This document shows, piece by piece, positions 1-5,419 of a DNA stretch of 6,001 nucleotides (position 1 is its first letter; each line of letters starts with the position of its first letter). Made by a program: the position numbers and the translations under genes. The notes below the pieces were generated by a model. The model was given only the letters and a program-made list of their open reading frames with translations. It did no database searches and was not told where the DNA came from. This stretch comes from Methanomicrobiales archaeon (GTDB lineage Archaea > Halobacteriota > Methanomicrobia > Methanomicrobiales > Methanoculleaceae), in NCBI GenBank assembly GCA_012521035.1, contig JAAYND010000119.1, positions 1-6,001 on the forward strand, written 5' to 3'.

Positions 1-121
1 CCTCCTCCAGCGCTCCTTCCTCTCCGAGTTCGTCGACAATAGCCGGCATCTCTTCGGCGGTAACAACCCGGGCGTTACCGTCGCGTATCCGGGTATTGAT
101 GAGGTCGAGGGACTTTTCCAT
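1..121 (-). CDS. Homocysteine biosynthesis protein (COG1900/DUF39), N-terminal 40 residues only
   Basis: The minus strand from the ATG at 121 is open to the window edge and gives 40 residues beginning MEKSLDLINTRIRDGNARVV and continuing TAEEMPAIVDELGEEGALEE. This matches my memory of the amino end of the COG1900/DUF39 family, where a short helix precedes the near-invariant VVTAEEM segment. In methanogens the family takes part in making homocysteine from aspartate semialdehyde and a sulfur donor, without O-acetylhomoserine; the protein is cytoplasmic. Only the first tenth or so is visible, so the catalytic cysteine region and any C-terminal CBS or ferredoxin domains lie outside. The start is supported by a TATA box centred about 26 bp upstream of the ATG, implying a leaderless transcript, which fits the lack of a Shine-Dalgarno. 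The gene is divergent from the Nif3-family gene. Identification rests on a short segment but a distinctive one. Confidence 0.7.
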   Translation of the reverse strand, partial: MEKSLDLINTRIRDGNARVVTAEEMPAIVDELGEEGALEE

Positions 122-140
122 GAAGGAGTATCCATTCTTG

Positions 141-152
141 AATATTTATAGG
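141..152 (-). promoter_or_regulatory. TATA box of the homocysteine biosynthesis gene, leaderless start
   Basis: Read on the minus strand this is CCTATAAATATT, with the core TATAAATA at 150-143. Its centre lies about 26 bp before position 121, the first base of the ATG, which is the usual archaeal TATA-to-start-site distance. No GGAGG or GGTG stands before the ATG, so transcription probably begins at or next to the start codon. Confidence 0.5.
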
Positions 153-159
153 TGTTGAT

Positions 160-176
160 TATTACCTAAAGTAATA
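160..176. promoter_or_regulatory. Perfect 6-bp inverted repeat in the divergent promoter region (possible operator)
   Basis: The arms TATTAC (160-165) and GTAATA (171-176) are exact reverse complements separated by the five bases CTAAA. The site lies about 8 bp upstream of the minus-strand TATA element, just beyond the expected BRE, a usual place for an archaeal activator or for a repressor that blocks TFB. It could also serve the plus-strand gene at 256. No factor can be named, and short AT-rich palindromes arise by chance. Confidence 0.35.
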
Positions 177-221
177 TTTGCGGCCCGGGTGGCCATGCGG
201 GATCGGTCTCATTCCGGACAC

Positions 222-230
222 AATTTTATC
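222..230 (+). promoter_or_regulatory. Weak TATA-like element for the Nif3-family gene
   Basis: AATTTTATC is the only AT-rich stretch close upstream of the ATG at 256. Its centre (about 226) predicts initiation near 252, giving a leader of roughly 4 bases. There is no Shine-Dalgarno before the ATG, which fits a near-leaderless message. The match to the archaeal TATA consensus is modest. Confidence 0.3.
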
Positions 231-255
231 CGGGAGCCCGCATGAAGTACTACCT

Positions 256-966
256 ATGGATATCCACGAGTTCATCACCGCTATGGAAGAGATCGCCCCA
301 CCTGAACTGGCCGAGGACTACGATGCAGGAAGGATCGGGCTCGTCGTCGAAGGGAAGAGAGAGATCCGGACCATCTGCTGCGCGCTCGACGCCACGCAGA
401 ATGTGGTGGAGGCTGCCGCCGCCATGAAAGCCGCCATGCTTGTCGTCCACCACACCCCCCTCTGGACTCCGATCACGGCGGTCAGGGGCCCGACGTCGCA
501 CCTGCTCCGGGTACTCCTCGCCACCGGCATGAACCTCTACGTCATGCACACGAACTTCGACCATGCCGGGGGCGGCGTCAACGATATCCTGGCCTCAATA
601 CTCGACCTCCAGCAGACCGAACGGATGGCCGCCGGCCTCGTCGGCGACTGTACGCTCACCCCTGAAGAGATCTCACGCCGTCTCCCGGGCGGGGGGATCC
701 GGGTCTACGGAGAGATTGACACGATCCGGCGCCTCGCGGTCGTGGGGGGGAGCGGATTTGAGATCGACCTGATCCAGGAGGCCGCCGACCTCGGGGCGGA
801 TGCCTTCCTCTCGGCGGAGCTGAAGCACAGCGTGGCCCGGGCATCGCCCATCCCCTGCCTGGAGGCCACCCACTACGCGCTCGAGGCGCCGGCCATGGAG
901 GTTCTTGCATCCCGCATGGGGTGGCATTATATCCCTGACCCGCCACACGTAGTGATAATTCCATGA
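256..966 (+). CDS. Nif3-like dinuclear metal-centre protein (YbgI/MJ0927 family)
   Basis: The 236-residue protein has the full ligand set expected of Nif3/YbgI proteins: His65-His66 in VVHHTPLW, Asp102 in HTNFDHAGGGVND (97-110), and His206 with Glu210 in ATHYALE near the end. These residues hold two metal ions in the structurally characterised members, which form toroidal hexamers. The length is close to the usual 240-260 residues. The biochemical role of the family is not settled; some databases label it GTP cyclohydrolase 1 type 2 on thin evidence, and I would not carry that name over. I place the start at the ATG at 256 and not the in-frame TTG at 178, because MDIHEFITAMEEIAP is the typical family beginning and the 26 residues before it look non-coding and overlap the promoter region. 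The stop shares ATGA with the next gene, so the two are probably co-translated. Confidence 0.9.
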   Translation: MDIHEFITAMEEIAPPELAEDYDAGRIGLVVEGKREIRTICCALDATQNVVEAAAAMKAAMLVVHHTPLWTPITAVRGPTSHLLRVLLATGMNLYVMHTNFDHAGGGVNDILASILDLQQTERMAAGLVGDCTLTPEEISRRLPGGGIRVYGEIDTIRRLAVVGGSGFEIDLIQEAADLGADAFLSAELKHSVARASPIPCLEATHYALEAPAMEVLASRMGWHYIPDPPHVVIIP

Positions 967-1280
967 GGGGGGTCTGGGAGAAGATCGCGGAGTACCAGGC
1001 GCTGACGGAGGAGCTCCGCACCTCTATCGAGGGAACCTACAAGGACCGGGGGCGAAAAGCGCTCGCCGCTGTCGATGAGCGACGGGTGAAGCGCTATCTG
1101 GACTTCTACGTCGTTGTAGGACACAACGACGAGTATATCGTCGAAGAGGACTTCTGCACCTGCAACGACTTCCTCTTCCGGGGGCGCGAATGCTGGCATA
1201 TCCTTGCGGTACGCATCGCAGAACGGACGGGGAAATACGAGGCCTACGATCTCTGGTACCAGGACGTATGGAAACTTTGA
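963..1280 (+). CDS. Small SWIM zinc-finger protein
   Basis: This 105-residue protein carries a SWIM-type finger, Cys65-x-Cys67-x9-Cys77-x-His79 (FCTCNDFLFRGRECWH), near its carboxyl end, followed by an aliphatic helix (ILAVRIAERTG). The first 45 residues look helical and charged, then comes a beta-rich stretch (YLDFYVVVGHNDEYIVEED) leading into the finger, the usual SWIM layout. SWIM domains bind zinc and mediate DNA or protein contacts; the best known small members are the Sws1-type partners of RecA/Rad51 paralogues. Whether this protein does that job is inference, since no recombinase gene is in view. Translation starts at the ATG at 963, which overlaps the Nif3 TGA (ATGA). GTGAT at 952-956, complementary to the 16S tail, lies six bases upstream. 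The overlap suggests coupling to Nif3. Similar stand-alone archaeal proteins are, as I recall, placed in COG5431. Confidence 0.8.
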   Translation: MRGVWEKIAEYQALTEELRTSIEGTYKDRGRKALAAVDERRVKRYLDFYVVVGHNDEYIVEEDFCTCNDFLFRGRECWHILAVRIAERTGKYEAYDLWYQDVWKL

Positions 1281-1293
1281 TACCCTCACAAAG

Positions 1294-1334
1294 AACTATA
1301 TCGAATCCAAGCATACCAAACTGTACTACGTGAT
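1294..1334 (+). promoter_or_regulatory. Candidate alaS promoter and Shine-Dalgarno
   Basis: The 59-bp gap before alaS contains AACTATATC (1294-1302), a TATA-like core preceded by purines (AAAGA) that could act as a BRE. It predicts initiation near 1325 and a leader of about 15 bases. GTGAT at 1330-1334, five bases before the ATG at 1340, matches the GGTGAT part of the archaeal anti-Shine-Dalgarno and is the same variant seen before the SWIM gene. alaS may therefore be transcribed on its own as well as by read-through. Confidence 0.4.
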
Positions 1335-1339
1335 TTTCA

Positions 1340-4084
1340 ATGCTCGAAGAAGAGTATACGCTCGATTATTTTAGATCTCAAGGATTTGAGCGGAAGGTCT
1401 GCAAGAGTTGCGGGGCGGCCTTCTGGACACGGGACCCCGAACAGGAGGTCTGCGGTGATGCCCCCTGTGTGACGTATAACTTCATCGGCAATCCGGTCTT
1501 TAAACCTCATACCGTCGACGAGATGCGAGAAGCATTCCTCTCGTTCTTCGAGAGACACGGTCATACACGCCTTGAACGATACCCCGTGGCCGCCCGGTGG
1601 AGAGATGACATCTACCTCACCATAGCATCCATCGCCGACTTCCAGCCTTTCGTCACGAGCGGCGTCGTCCCGCCGCCGGCAAACCCGCTCACCATCTCCC
1701 AGCCCTGCATACGCTTAAACGACCTCGATTCGGTCGGGAGATCGGGCCGCCACCTGACGCTCTTTGAGATGATGGCGCACCACGCCTTCAACACCCCCGA
1801 AGGGCAGATCTACTGGAAGGACGAGACGGTGGCCCTCTGCGACGAGTTCATCGCATCGATCGGCGGGGACCTCGATAAGGTCATCTACAAGGAGAACCCC
1901 TGGTTCGGCGGCGGGAACGCCGGGCCGTCCGTCGAGGTGCTCATCGGAGGGCTTGAGGTCGCGACACTGGTCTTCATGAACCTCAGCCGGCAGAAGACCG
2001 ACCAGCCACCCGTCGATATCAACGGGGAACCCTACTACCCGATGCGGCTGAATATCGTCGATACCGGTTACGGTCTTGAGAGGTTCGTCTGGGCATCGAA
2101 GGGGTCACCGACGATATACGATGCGGTCTTCCCGGAGATGGTGAGCCGCCTCATGAACTCGGCACACCTCGCGCACGTCCTCGACAACCCGGAGTTTACG
2201 AAGATCATGGGTCTCAGCGCCCGGTTCGCCGGCGTCATGGACATCTCCGGGACAAACCTCTACAACCTCAGGAGGAAGGTCTCAGAAGCGATCGATGTGC
2301 CTCTGGAGAAACTTGAGCGGATCGTCATACCGATCGAGAAGGTCTACTCGATCGCCGACCACACACGCTGCCTCGCCTATATGCTCGGCGACTGCATCGT
2401 CCCCTCAAACGTCCGCGAGGGCTACCTCACCCGTCTCGTCCTGCGAAGAACGCTCCGGATGATGAACGATCTCTCGATGGATGAGGATCTGGCCGACCTG
2501 ATCGAGGCCCAGATGCAGGCCGTAGGTCTCGATAACTTCGAGCAGGACGTCGGCGTGGTCCGGGAGATCGTGGGAAGCGAGGTGAGCCGGTACGCGACAA
2601 CGCTTGAGCGGGGATCGAGGATCGTCCAGAAGATCGCCAGGAACTATAAGGCGAAGAGCACGCGGGTCCCCCTCAAAGAGGTGATCACCCTCTACGACTC
2701 GCACGGCATCCCGCCCGAGATGGTGAAGGAGGTCGCGGCCGGTGAAGGCGCTGTCGTGGAGATCCCGGATGACTTCTACTCGCTGATCGCCGAGAGCCAC
2801 TCGGCAGCGCAGAAAGAGGCGGAGGCAGCGGATCCCCTTGCCGCCTACCGCGAGCGTGCAGAGACCCTGCCGCCGACGAAGAAGCTCTACTACGAACAGC
2901 CGTGCGAGATCGAGTTTGATGCGATCGTGCTCGACTGCTTCGACGGGTTTGCGGTGCTCGACCAGACGCTCTTCTACCCCGAGGGAGGGGGTCAGCCGTC
3001 CGATACCGGCACCCTGGTGACCTCGGAGAATATGGTCCGGGTGGAGGATGTCACGAAACTCGGGGAGGTGATCCTCCACCGGATCACGGGAGGCACCCTG
3101 AAGCGCGGTGACCGCGTGAAGGGTATGCTGGATGAGGAGCGCCGGCTCTCCCTGATGCGGCACCATACAGCGACCCATGTCCTCCTGCATGCTGCGACAA
3201 AGGTGCTCGGCGCTCACGTGCACCAGGCCGGCGCCCAGAAGGGGAGCGATGCGTCGCGCCTGGATATCAGGCACTATAAACACATCACGCCCCGGGAGCT
3301 CCGGACGATCGAGATCGAGGCAAACCGGATGGTCATGGCCGATATGCCGGTCTACATCAAGATCGAGGAGCGGACGAAGGCGGAACAGAAGTACGGGTTC
3401 TGCCTCTATCAGGGGGGTGTCCCTCCAGGCCGCGAGATCAGGACGGTGCAGGTCGGCGGCGACGTGCAGGCGTGTGCCGGGACACATGTCCGGACGACCG
3501 GCGAGATCGGGCTTATCAGGGTCATCGGCGTTGAACATATCCAGGACGGCGTGGAGCGGCTTATATTCTCGGCCGGGCTTGCGGCGGTATACTCCATGCA
3601 GCATATGGATGACCTCCTCCAGGAGGCTGCCGGCGTGGTGAGCGTCCAGCCCGAGAACCTGCCGGCGACGGTATCCCGGTTCTTCACGGAGTGGAAGGAA
3701 CAGAAGAAGGAGATCGAGCGCCTCCAGAAGAAGATGGTGGATCTCCAGATGGAGCACCTCGATGGCGAGGTGGTCGATGGGGTCAGGGTCGTCGTCAGAA
3801 GGGTGGATGCGAACCCGAAGGAGCTCGTCGCTCTCGCCACCACCATCGCCGACGAAGGCGGGGTCGCTCTCTTCGTATCGGGAGATGGGAGCGCGAAGGT
3901 TGTGGCGACGTCAGGCATACCGGCGGTGAACGCCGCCGATATCGTGAGAGAGGTCTGCGGCATCCTCGGCGGGAAGGGGGGCGGGAAGCCGAACCTCGCA
4001 CAGGGCGCAGGGCCGGACGTCTCCCGGCTCGAAGAGGCGCTCAAGGACGGGCGCGACAGGATCCTTGAAAGACTCCATGGCTGA
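1340..4084 (+). CDS. alaS: Alanyl-tRNA synthetase, archaeal type
   Basis: This 914-residue enzyme charges tRNA-Ala with alanine using ATP and clears mischarged Ser- and Gly-tRNA-Ala; it acts in the cytoplasm. The amino end has the archaeal zinc site Cys21, Cys24, Cys38, Cys43. The class II catalytic core includes the motif 2 region GRSGRHLTLFEMMAHHAFN (133-151) and motif 3 GYGLERF (243-249). The tRNA-recognition helical region follows to about residue 490. The editing domain has the complete metal set His609, His613 (HTATH) and Cys712, His716 (CAGTH), so editing should be active. A coiled coil (about 781-808, EWKEQKKEIERLQKKMVDLQ) leads to the C-Ala/DHHA1 domain with GGKGGGKP at 877-884. Length and domain order are normal for archaea. 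The start at 1340 gives the typical beginning MLEEEYTLDYF. The end overlaps the next gene by eight bases. No damage or unusual residue was seen. Confidence 0.98.
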   Translation: MLEEEYTLDYFRSQGFERKVCKSCGAAFWTRDPEQEVCGDAPCVTYNFIGNPVFKPHTVDEMREAFLSFFERHGHTRLERYPVAARWRDDIYLTIASIADFQPFVTSGVVPPPANPLTISQPCIRLNDLDSVGRSGRHLTLFEMMAHHAFNTPEGQIYWKDETVALCDEFIASIGGDLDKVIYKENPWFGGGNAGPSVEVLIGGLEVATLVFMNLSRQKTDQPPVDINGEPYYPMRLNIVDTGYGLERFVWASKGSPTIYDAVFPEMVSRLMNSAHLAHVLDNPEFTKIMGLSARFAGVMDISGTNLYNLRRKVSEAIDVPLEKLERIVIPIEKVYSIADHTRCLAYMLGDCIVPSNVREGYLTRLVLRRTLRMMNDLSMDEDLADLIEAQMQAVGLDNFEQDVGVVREIVGSEVSRYATTLERGSRIVQKIARNYKAKSTRVPLKEVITLYDSHGIPPEMVKEVAAGEGAVVEIPDDFYSLIAESHSAAQKEAEAADPLAAYRERAETLPPTKKLYYEQPCEIEFDAIVLDCFDGFAVLDQTLFYPEGGGQPSDTGTLVTSENMVRVEDVTKLGEVILHRITGGTLKRGDRVKGMLDEERRLSLMRHHTATHVLLHAATKVLGAHVHQAGAQKGSDASRLDIRHYKHITPRELRTIEIEANRMVMADMPVYIKIEERTKAEQKYGFCLYQGGVPPGREIRTVQVGGDVQACAGTHVRTTGEIGLIRVIGVEHIQDGVERLIFSAGLAAVYSMQHMDDLLQEAAGVVSVQPENLPATVSRFFTEWKEQKKEIERLQKKMVDLQMEHLDGEVVDGVRVVVRRVDANPKELVALATTIADEGGVALFVSGDGSAKVVATSGIPAVNAADIVREVCGILGGKGGGKPNLAQGAGPDVSRLEEALKDGRDRILERLHG

Positions 4085-4697
4085 GAACGTTGTAGTTGTC
4101 CAGCCGGGCGATGAGCGGGCACAGAAGATCGCCCGGGCGATGGCGAGCCAGACGGCGAACGCGGTCATCCAGGCGTTCGGCGGCGGACCACTGACGTCGT
4201 CGGAGGTCGCAAGAGCGATGGGGATCCCGATCACCACCGCCTCCTACCACATAGAGAACCTCCTCGATGCGGGGGTTCTTGAGGTCATGGAGACCCGCTG
4301 GAGCGAGAAGGGGCGTGAGGTGAAGGTCTACGGCCTTGCGAACCAGGTTCTCATCATAGCGCCGCCGGCAAGTGACCTTGAGTCGGTTTTGAAGAAGTAC
4401 GCGATGTACTTCGGCATCGTCGCCCTCGCAAGCATCGGGCTCTGGGGGGTGCTTCCCGCGCTCCTCCCGGTCACGCAGGATAGCGTGCCGCCGGAGCCGA
4501 GGCTTGCCAGCGGCGCGGGAGGGGAGGAGATTTCCACGTTTGGAGTTCCTCTGGATGGTGCCGCCGGCGCCCCGCCGGTCCACGACCTCGTTATGAGTTT
4601 CTTCCTCGGGGCCTGTGCGGTGTTAATCGCGCTGATGGCCTACGAGATCTACTACTGGTGGCGGACGTCGCCGCGTGGAAAGGAGGAGCGGGAGTAA
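4077..4697 (+). CDS. Membrane-anchored winged-helix (ArsR-like) transcriptional regulator
   Basis: The 206-residue protein has an amino-terminal winged-helix DNA-binding domain: helix-turn-helix at about 38-63 (PLTSSEVARAMGIPITTASYH, then IENLLDAGVLE) and a wing at about 70-88 with the charged hairpin RWSEKGREVKVY. Two hydrophobic segments follow, at about 108-131 (YAMYFGIVALASIGLWGVLPALLP) and 169-194 (HDLVMSFFLGACAVLIALMAYEIYYWW), joined by a roughly 37-residue Pro/Gly/Ala-rich loop. Lysines before the first segment and a basic tail after the second put both ends inside, with the loop outside. The design suggests a one-component regulator held at the membrane; its signal and targets are unknown. 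I prefer the ATG at 4077 (MAENVVVVQ) to the in-frame TTG at 4065. The start lies within the last codons of alaS and no strong Shine-Dalgarno is visible, which points to translational coupling with the synthetase gene. Confidence 0.85.
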   Translation: MAENVVVVQPGDERAQKIARAMASQTANAVIQAFGGGPLTSSEVARAMGIPITTASYHIENLLDAGVLEVMETRWSEKGREVKVYGLANQVLIIAPPASDLESVLKKYAMYFGIVALASIGLWGVLPALLPVTQDSVPPEPRLASGAGGEEISTFGVPLDGAAGAPPVHDLVMSFFLGACAVLIALMAYEIYYWWRTSPRGKEERE

Positions 4698-4703
4698 GGG
4701 GAT

Positions 4704-4735
4704 CTGGAACCTTTCCGCTCCAGGATTCGGTTTTT
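4704..4735 (+). terminator. Hairpin plus T-run after the regulator gene
   Basis: CTGGA (4704-4708) pairs with TCCAG (4719-4723) around a 10-base loop, and a T5 run follows at 4731-4735. It starts seven bases after the TAA of the regulator gene, where transcription of the alaS unit should end. Archaeal termination depends mainly on the U-run, so the short stem is only supporting evidence. Confidence 0.4.
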
Positions 4736-4780
4736 GGCCGGGATTCCGGGCTATTCACCAATGGAGTGCGCCCGGACGAT

Positions 4781-4789
4781 CATATACAC
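4781..4789 (+). promoter_or_regulatory. TATA-like element upstream of the second hairpin
   Basis: CATATACAC in a GC-rich surround is centred near 4785 and predicts initiation around 4811, exactly where the strand of the outer stem of the next hairpin begins (GGAT, 4811-4814). No credible reading frame follows on the plus strand, so if it works it would drive a short RNA. The match is weak. Confidence 0.25.
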
Positions 4790-4806
4790 TTGAGTATTTG
4801 CCGTGG

Positions 4807-4859
4807 TCCGGGATCAAAGAACGCGAGCACGGTGTGCTTGCTCATCCGGGGGGTTTTTT
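4807..4859 (+). terminator. Two-stem hairpin followed by T6 (terminator or end of a short RNA)
   Basis: GCGAGCAC (4823-4830) pairs fully with GTGCTTGC (4834-4841), with one G-U pair, around the loop GGT. Outside it GGAT (4811-4814) pairs with ATCC (4844-4847), and the stem can extend past a bulged G to 4807 and 4850. A run of six G (4848-4853) and then T6 (4854-4859) follow. This is the strongest RNA fold seen by eye in the window. It may be a second terminator for the alaS unit, or, with the TATA-like element upstream, the body of a small RNA of about 50 bases. It matches no RNA family I know. Confidence 0.35.
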
Positions 4860-4903
4860 AGATGTCGCTTTTGCATCCGCGGGCCGGCGATGATCGCGAG
4901 GAT

Positions 4904-5026
4904 AAGGCTTCGAATAAACAGGAGGCGTGAGACCACTTCAGGCAGACCTCTATGGCGCTTTATCCGTTTCTTCAAAACGGACGTGGGAACGTGTTTAACG
5001 ATCGCGATTTGTTCACGCCCGGTCAT
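4904..5026 (-). pseudogene. Truncated IS630-type transposase, amino-terminal remnant
   Basis: From the ATG at 5026 the minus strand reads MTGREQIAIVKHVPTSVLKK, then RIKRHRGLPEVVSRLLFIRSL. This resembles, from memory, the beginning of archaeal IS630-family transposases, in which a short lead (K-x-V-x-H-V) is followed by a basic helix, R-L-x-F-I-R-x-L, and then the helix-turn-helix that reads V-x-E-A-A-x-x-V-G-V. Here the likeness stops after about codon 41. The frame runs on to a TGA at 4814-4816 with unrelated residues, and no other frame restores the expected helix-turn-helix. I infer that the rest of the element was deleted. No terminal inverted repeat was found. Identification is by recall of a short segment; a small unrelated DNA-binding protein of 70 residues remains possible. 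Confidence 0.4.
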
Positions 5027-5058
5027 GGATGACCTATCGTAGCCTTTCTTATCTTAAG

Positions 5059-5066
5059 TATAATTA
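5059..5066 (+). promoter_or_regulatory. TATA-like element before the accessory genes
   Basis: TATAATTA lies in an AT-rich stretch and predicts initiation near 5087. That would coincide with an ATG at 5086 (leaderless small ORF), or give a leader of about 145 bases to the GTG-started gene at 5231. It marks the probable promoter of the right-hand accessory genes, but AT-rich DNA gives such matches easily. Confidence 0.3.
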
Positions 5067-5085
5067 TTTGATGAGGCAGATAGAT

Positions 5086-5217
5086 ATGTTTATTGTGTAT
5101 GTCGGTGCTACTACTCTTATAGAGTGGTGCAGTGCAAAAAGCGCCTACATCTGTTCACAGTGTATGGATGAACCTTTGAAAGGAGCCCCCGGTTACGGCC
5201 CCAACATAAATTACTGA
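5086..5217 (+). CDS. Possible small ORF, 43 residues, unknown
   Basis: The ATG at 5086 sits at the predicted start point of the TATA-like element at 5059-5066, so it could be read as a leaderless message. The product begins MFIVYVGATTLIEWC and contains a C-x-x-C (CSQC) in its middle. Its TGA (5215-5217) overlaps the Shine-Dalgarno of the next ORF, an arrangement compatible with coupling. The frame extends back to an ATG at 5029, but that part would overlap the transposase remnant's upstream side. I recognise no family, and the composition is not convincingly coding. It is listed because position and promoter agree, not because the protein looks real. Confidence 0.15.
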   Translation: MFIVYVGATTLIEWCSAKSAYICSQCMDEPLKGAPGYGPNINY

Positions 5218-5230
5218 GGAGAGTGGCGAA

Positions 5231-5419
5231 GTGGTAGGCAGTTCAATCCAGCTCGATCTGGAGATACTTAATAAATTTCAAGATGGGGGGTACGTGTCGG
5301 AGAGAGATTTACCCCGGGTTGAAGAACTCGCGAGTATCGGGTTACTGAAAATGGGTTTAAGTTTAAAAAAAATGGTTCCAACAGCAAAAACGACGTCATT
5401 GGGTAAGAAATATCTATAA
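5231..5419 (+). CDS. Small winged-helix-like protein, possibly the front half of a frame-shifted gene
   Basis: A GTG at 5231 is preceded by GAGGAG (5216-5221) with nine bases between, a good Shine-Dalgarno, and opens a 62-residue frame. The pattern is that of a minimal winged helix: LDLEILNKFQDGGYVSERDL (first helices), EELASIGLLKMG (recognition-helix end and turn into the wing), and KMVPTAKTTSLGKKYL, which resembles the usual last wing strand and helix (T-x-x-G-x-x-Y-L). Some archaeal proteins end there, but many carry a further domain. Directly after the TAA a second frame, shifted by one base, stays open to the window end, so this may be the DNA-binding front of a longer broken or frame-shifted protein. 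An A8 run (5365-5372) inside it is a possible slip site or error site. Base composition is AT-richer than the core genes, suggesting acquired DNA. Confidence 0.5.
   Translation: MVGSSIQLDLEILNKFQDGGYVSERDLPRVEELASIGLLKMGLSLKKMVPTAKTTSLGKKYL

Noticed and set aside
178..255. Upstream TTG extension of the Nif3-family gene
   Set aside because: The added 26 residues do not resemble the family start and lie over the promoter region; MDIHEFITAMEEIAP at 256 is the typical beginning.
2405..3757. 450-codon open frame on the minus strand inside alaS
   Set aside because: It is antisense to a complete synthetase gene with all catalytic and editing motifs. Long antisense frames are common in GC-rich genes, and its residues (His/Leu/Asp/Arg-rich) look like a shadow.
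3409..4122. Minus-strand 237-codon frame over the alaS end
   Set aside because: Antisense shadow of the C-terminal alaS domain; Ser/Thr/Pro/Ala-rich with no recognisable domain.
4803..5042. Plus-strand frame of 79 codons across the hairpin and transposase remnant
   Set aside because: It runs through the hairpin and T6 run and opposite the transposase-like frame; it is Arg/Cys-rich with no family likeness or Shine-Dalgarno.
5221..5256. tRNA-like signature: GTGGCGAAGTGGTAGGC resembles a D-arm and GTTCAATCC resembles a T-loop
   Set aside because: The two pieces are adjacent with no room for an anticodon arm, the supposed T-stem does not pair, and no acceptor stem can be formed. The stretch is better explained as the Shine-Dalgarno and first codons of the GTG-started ORF.
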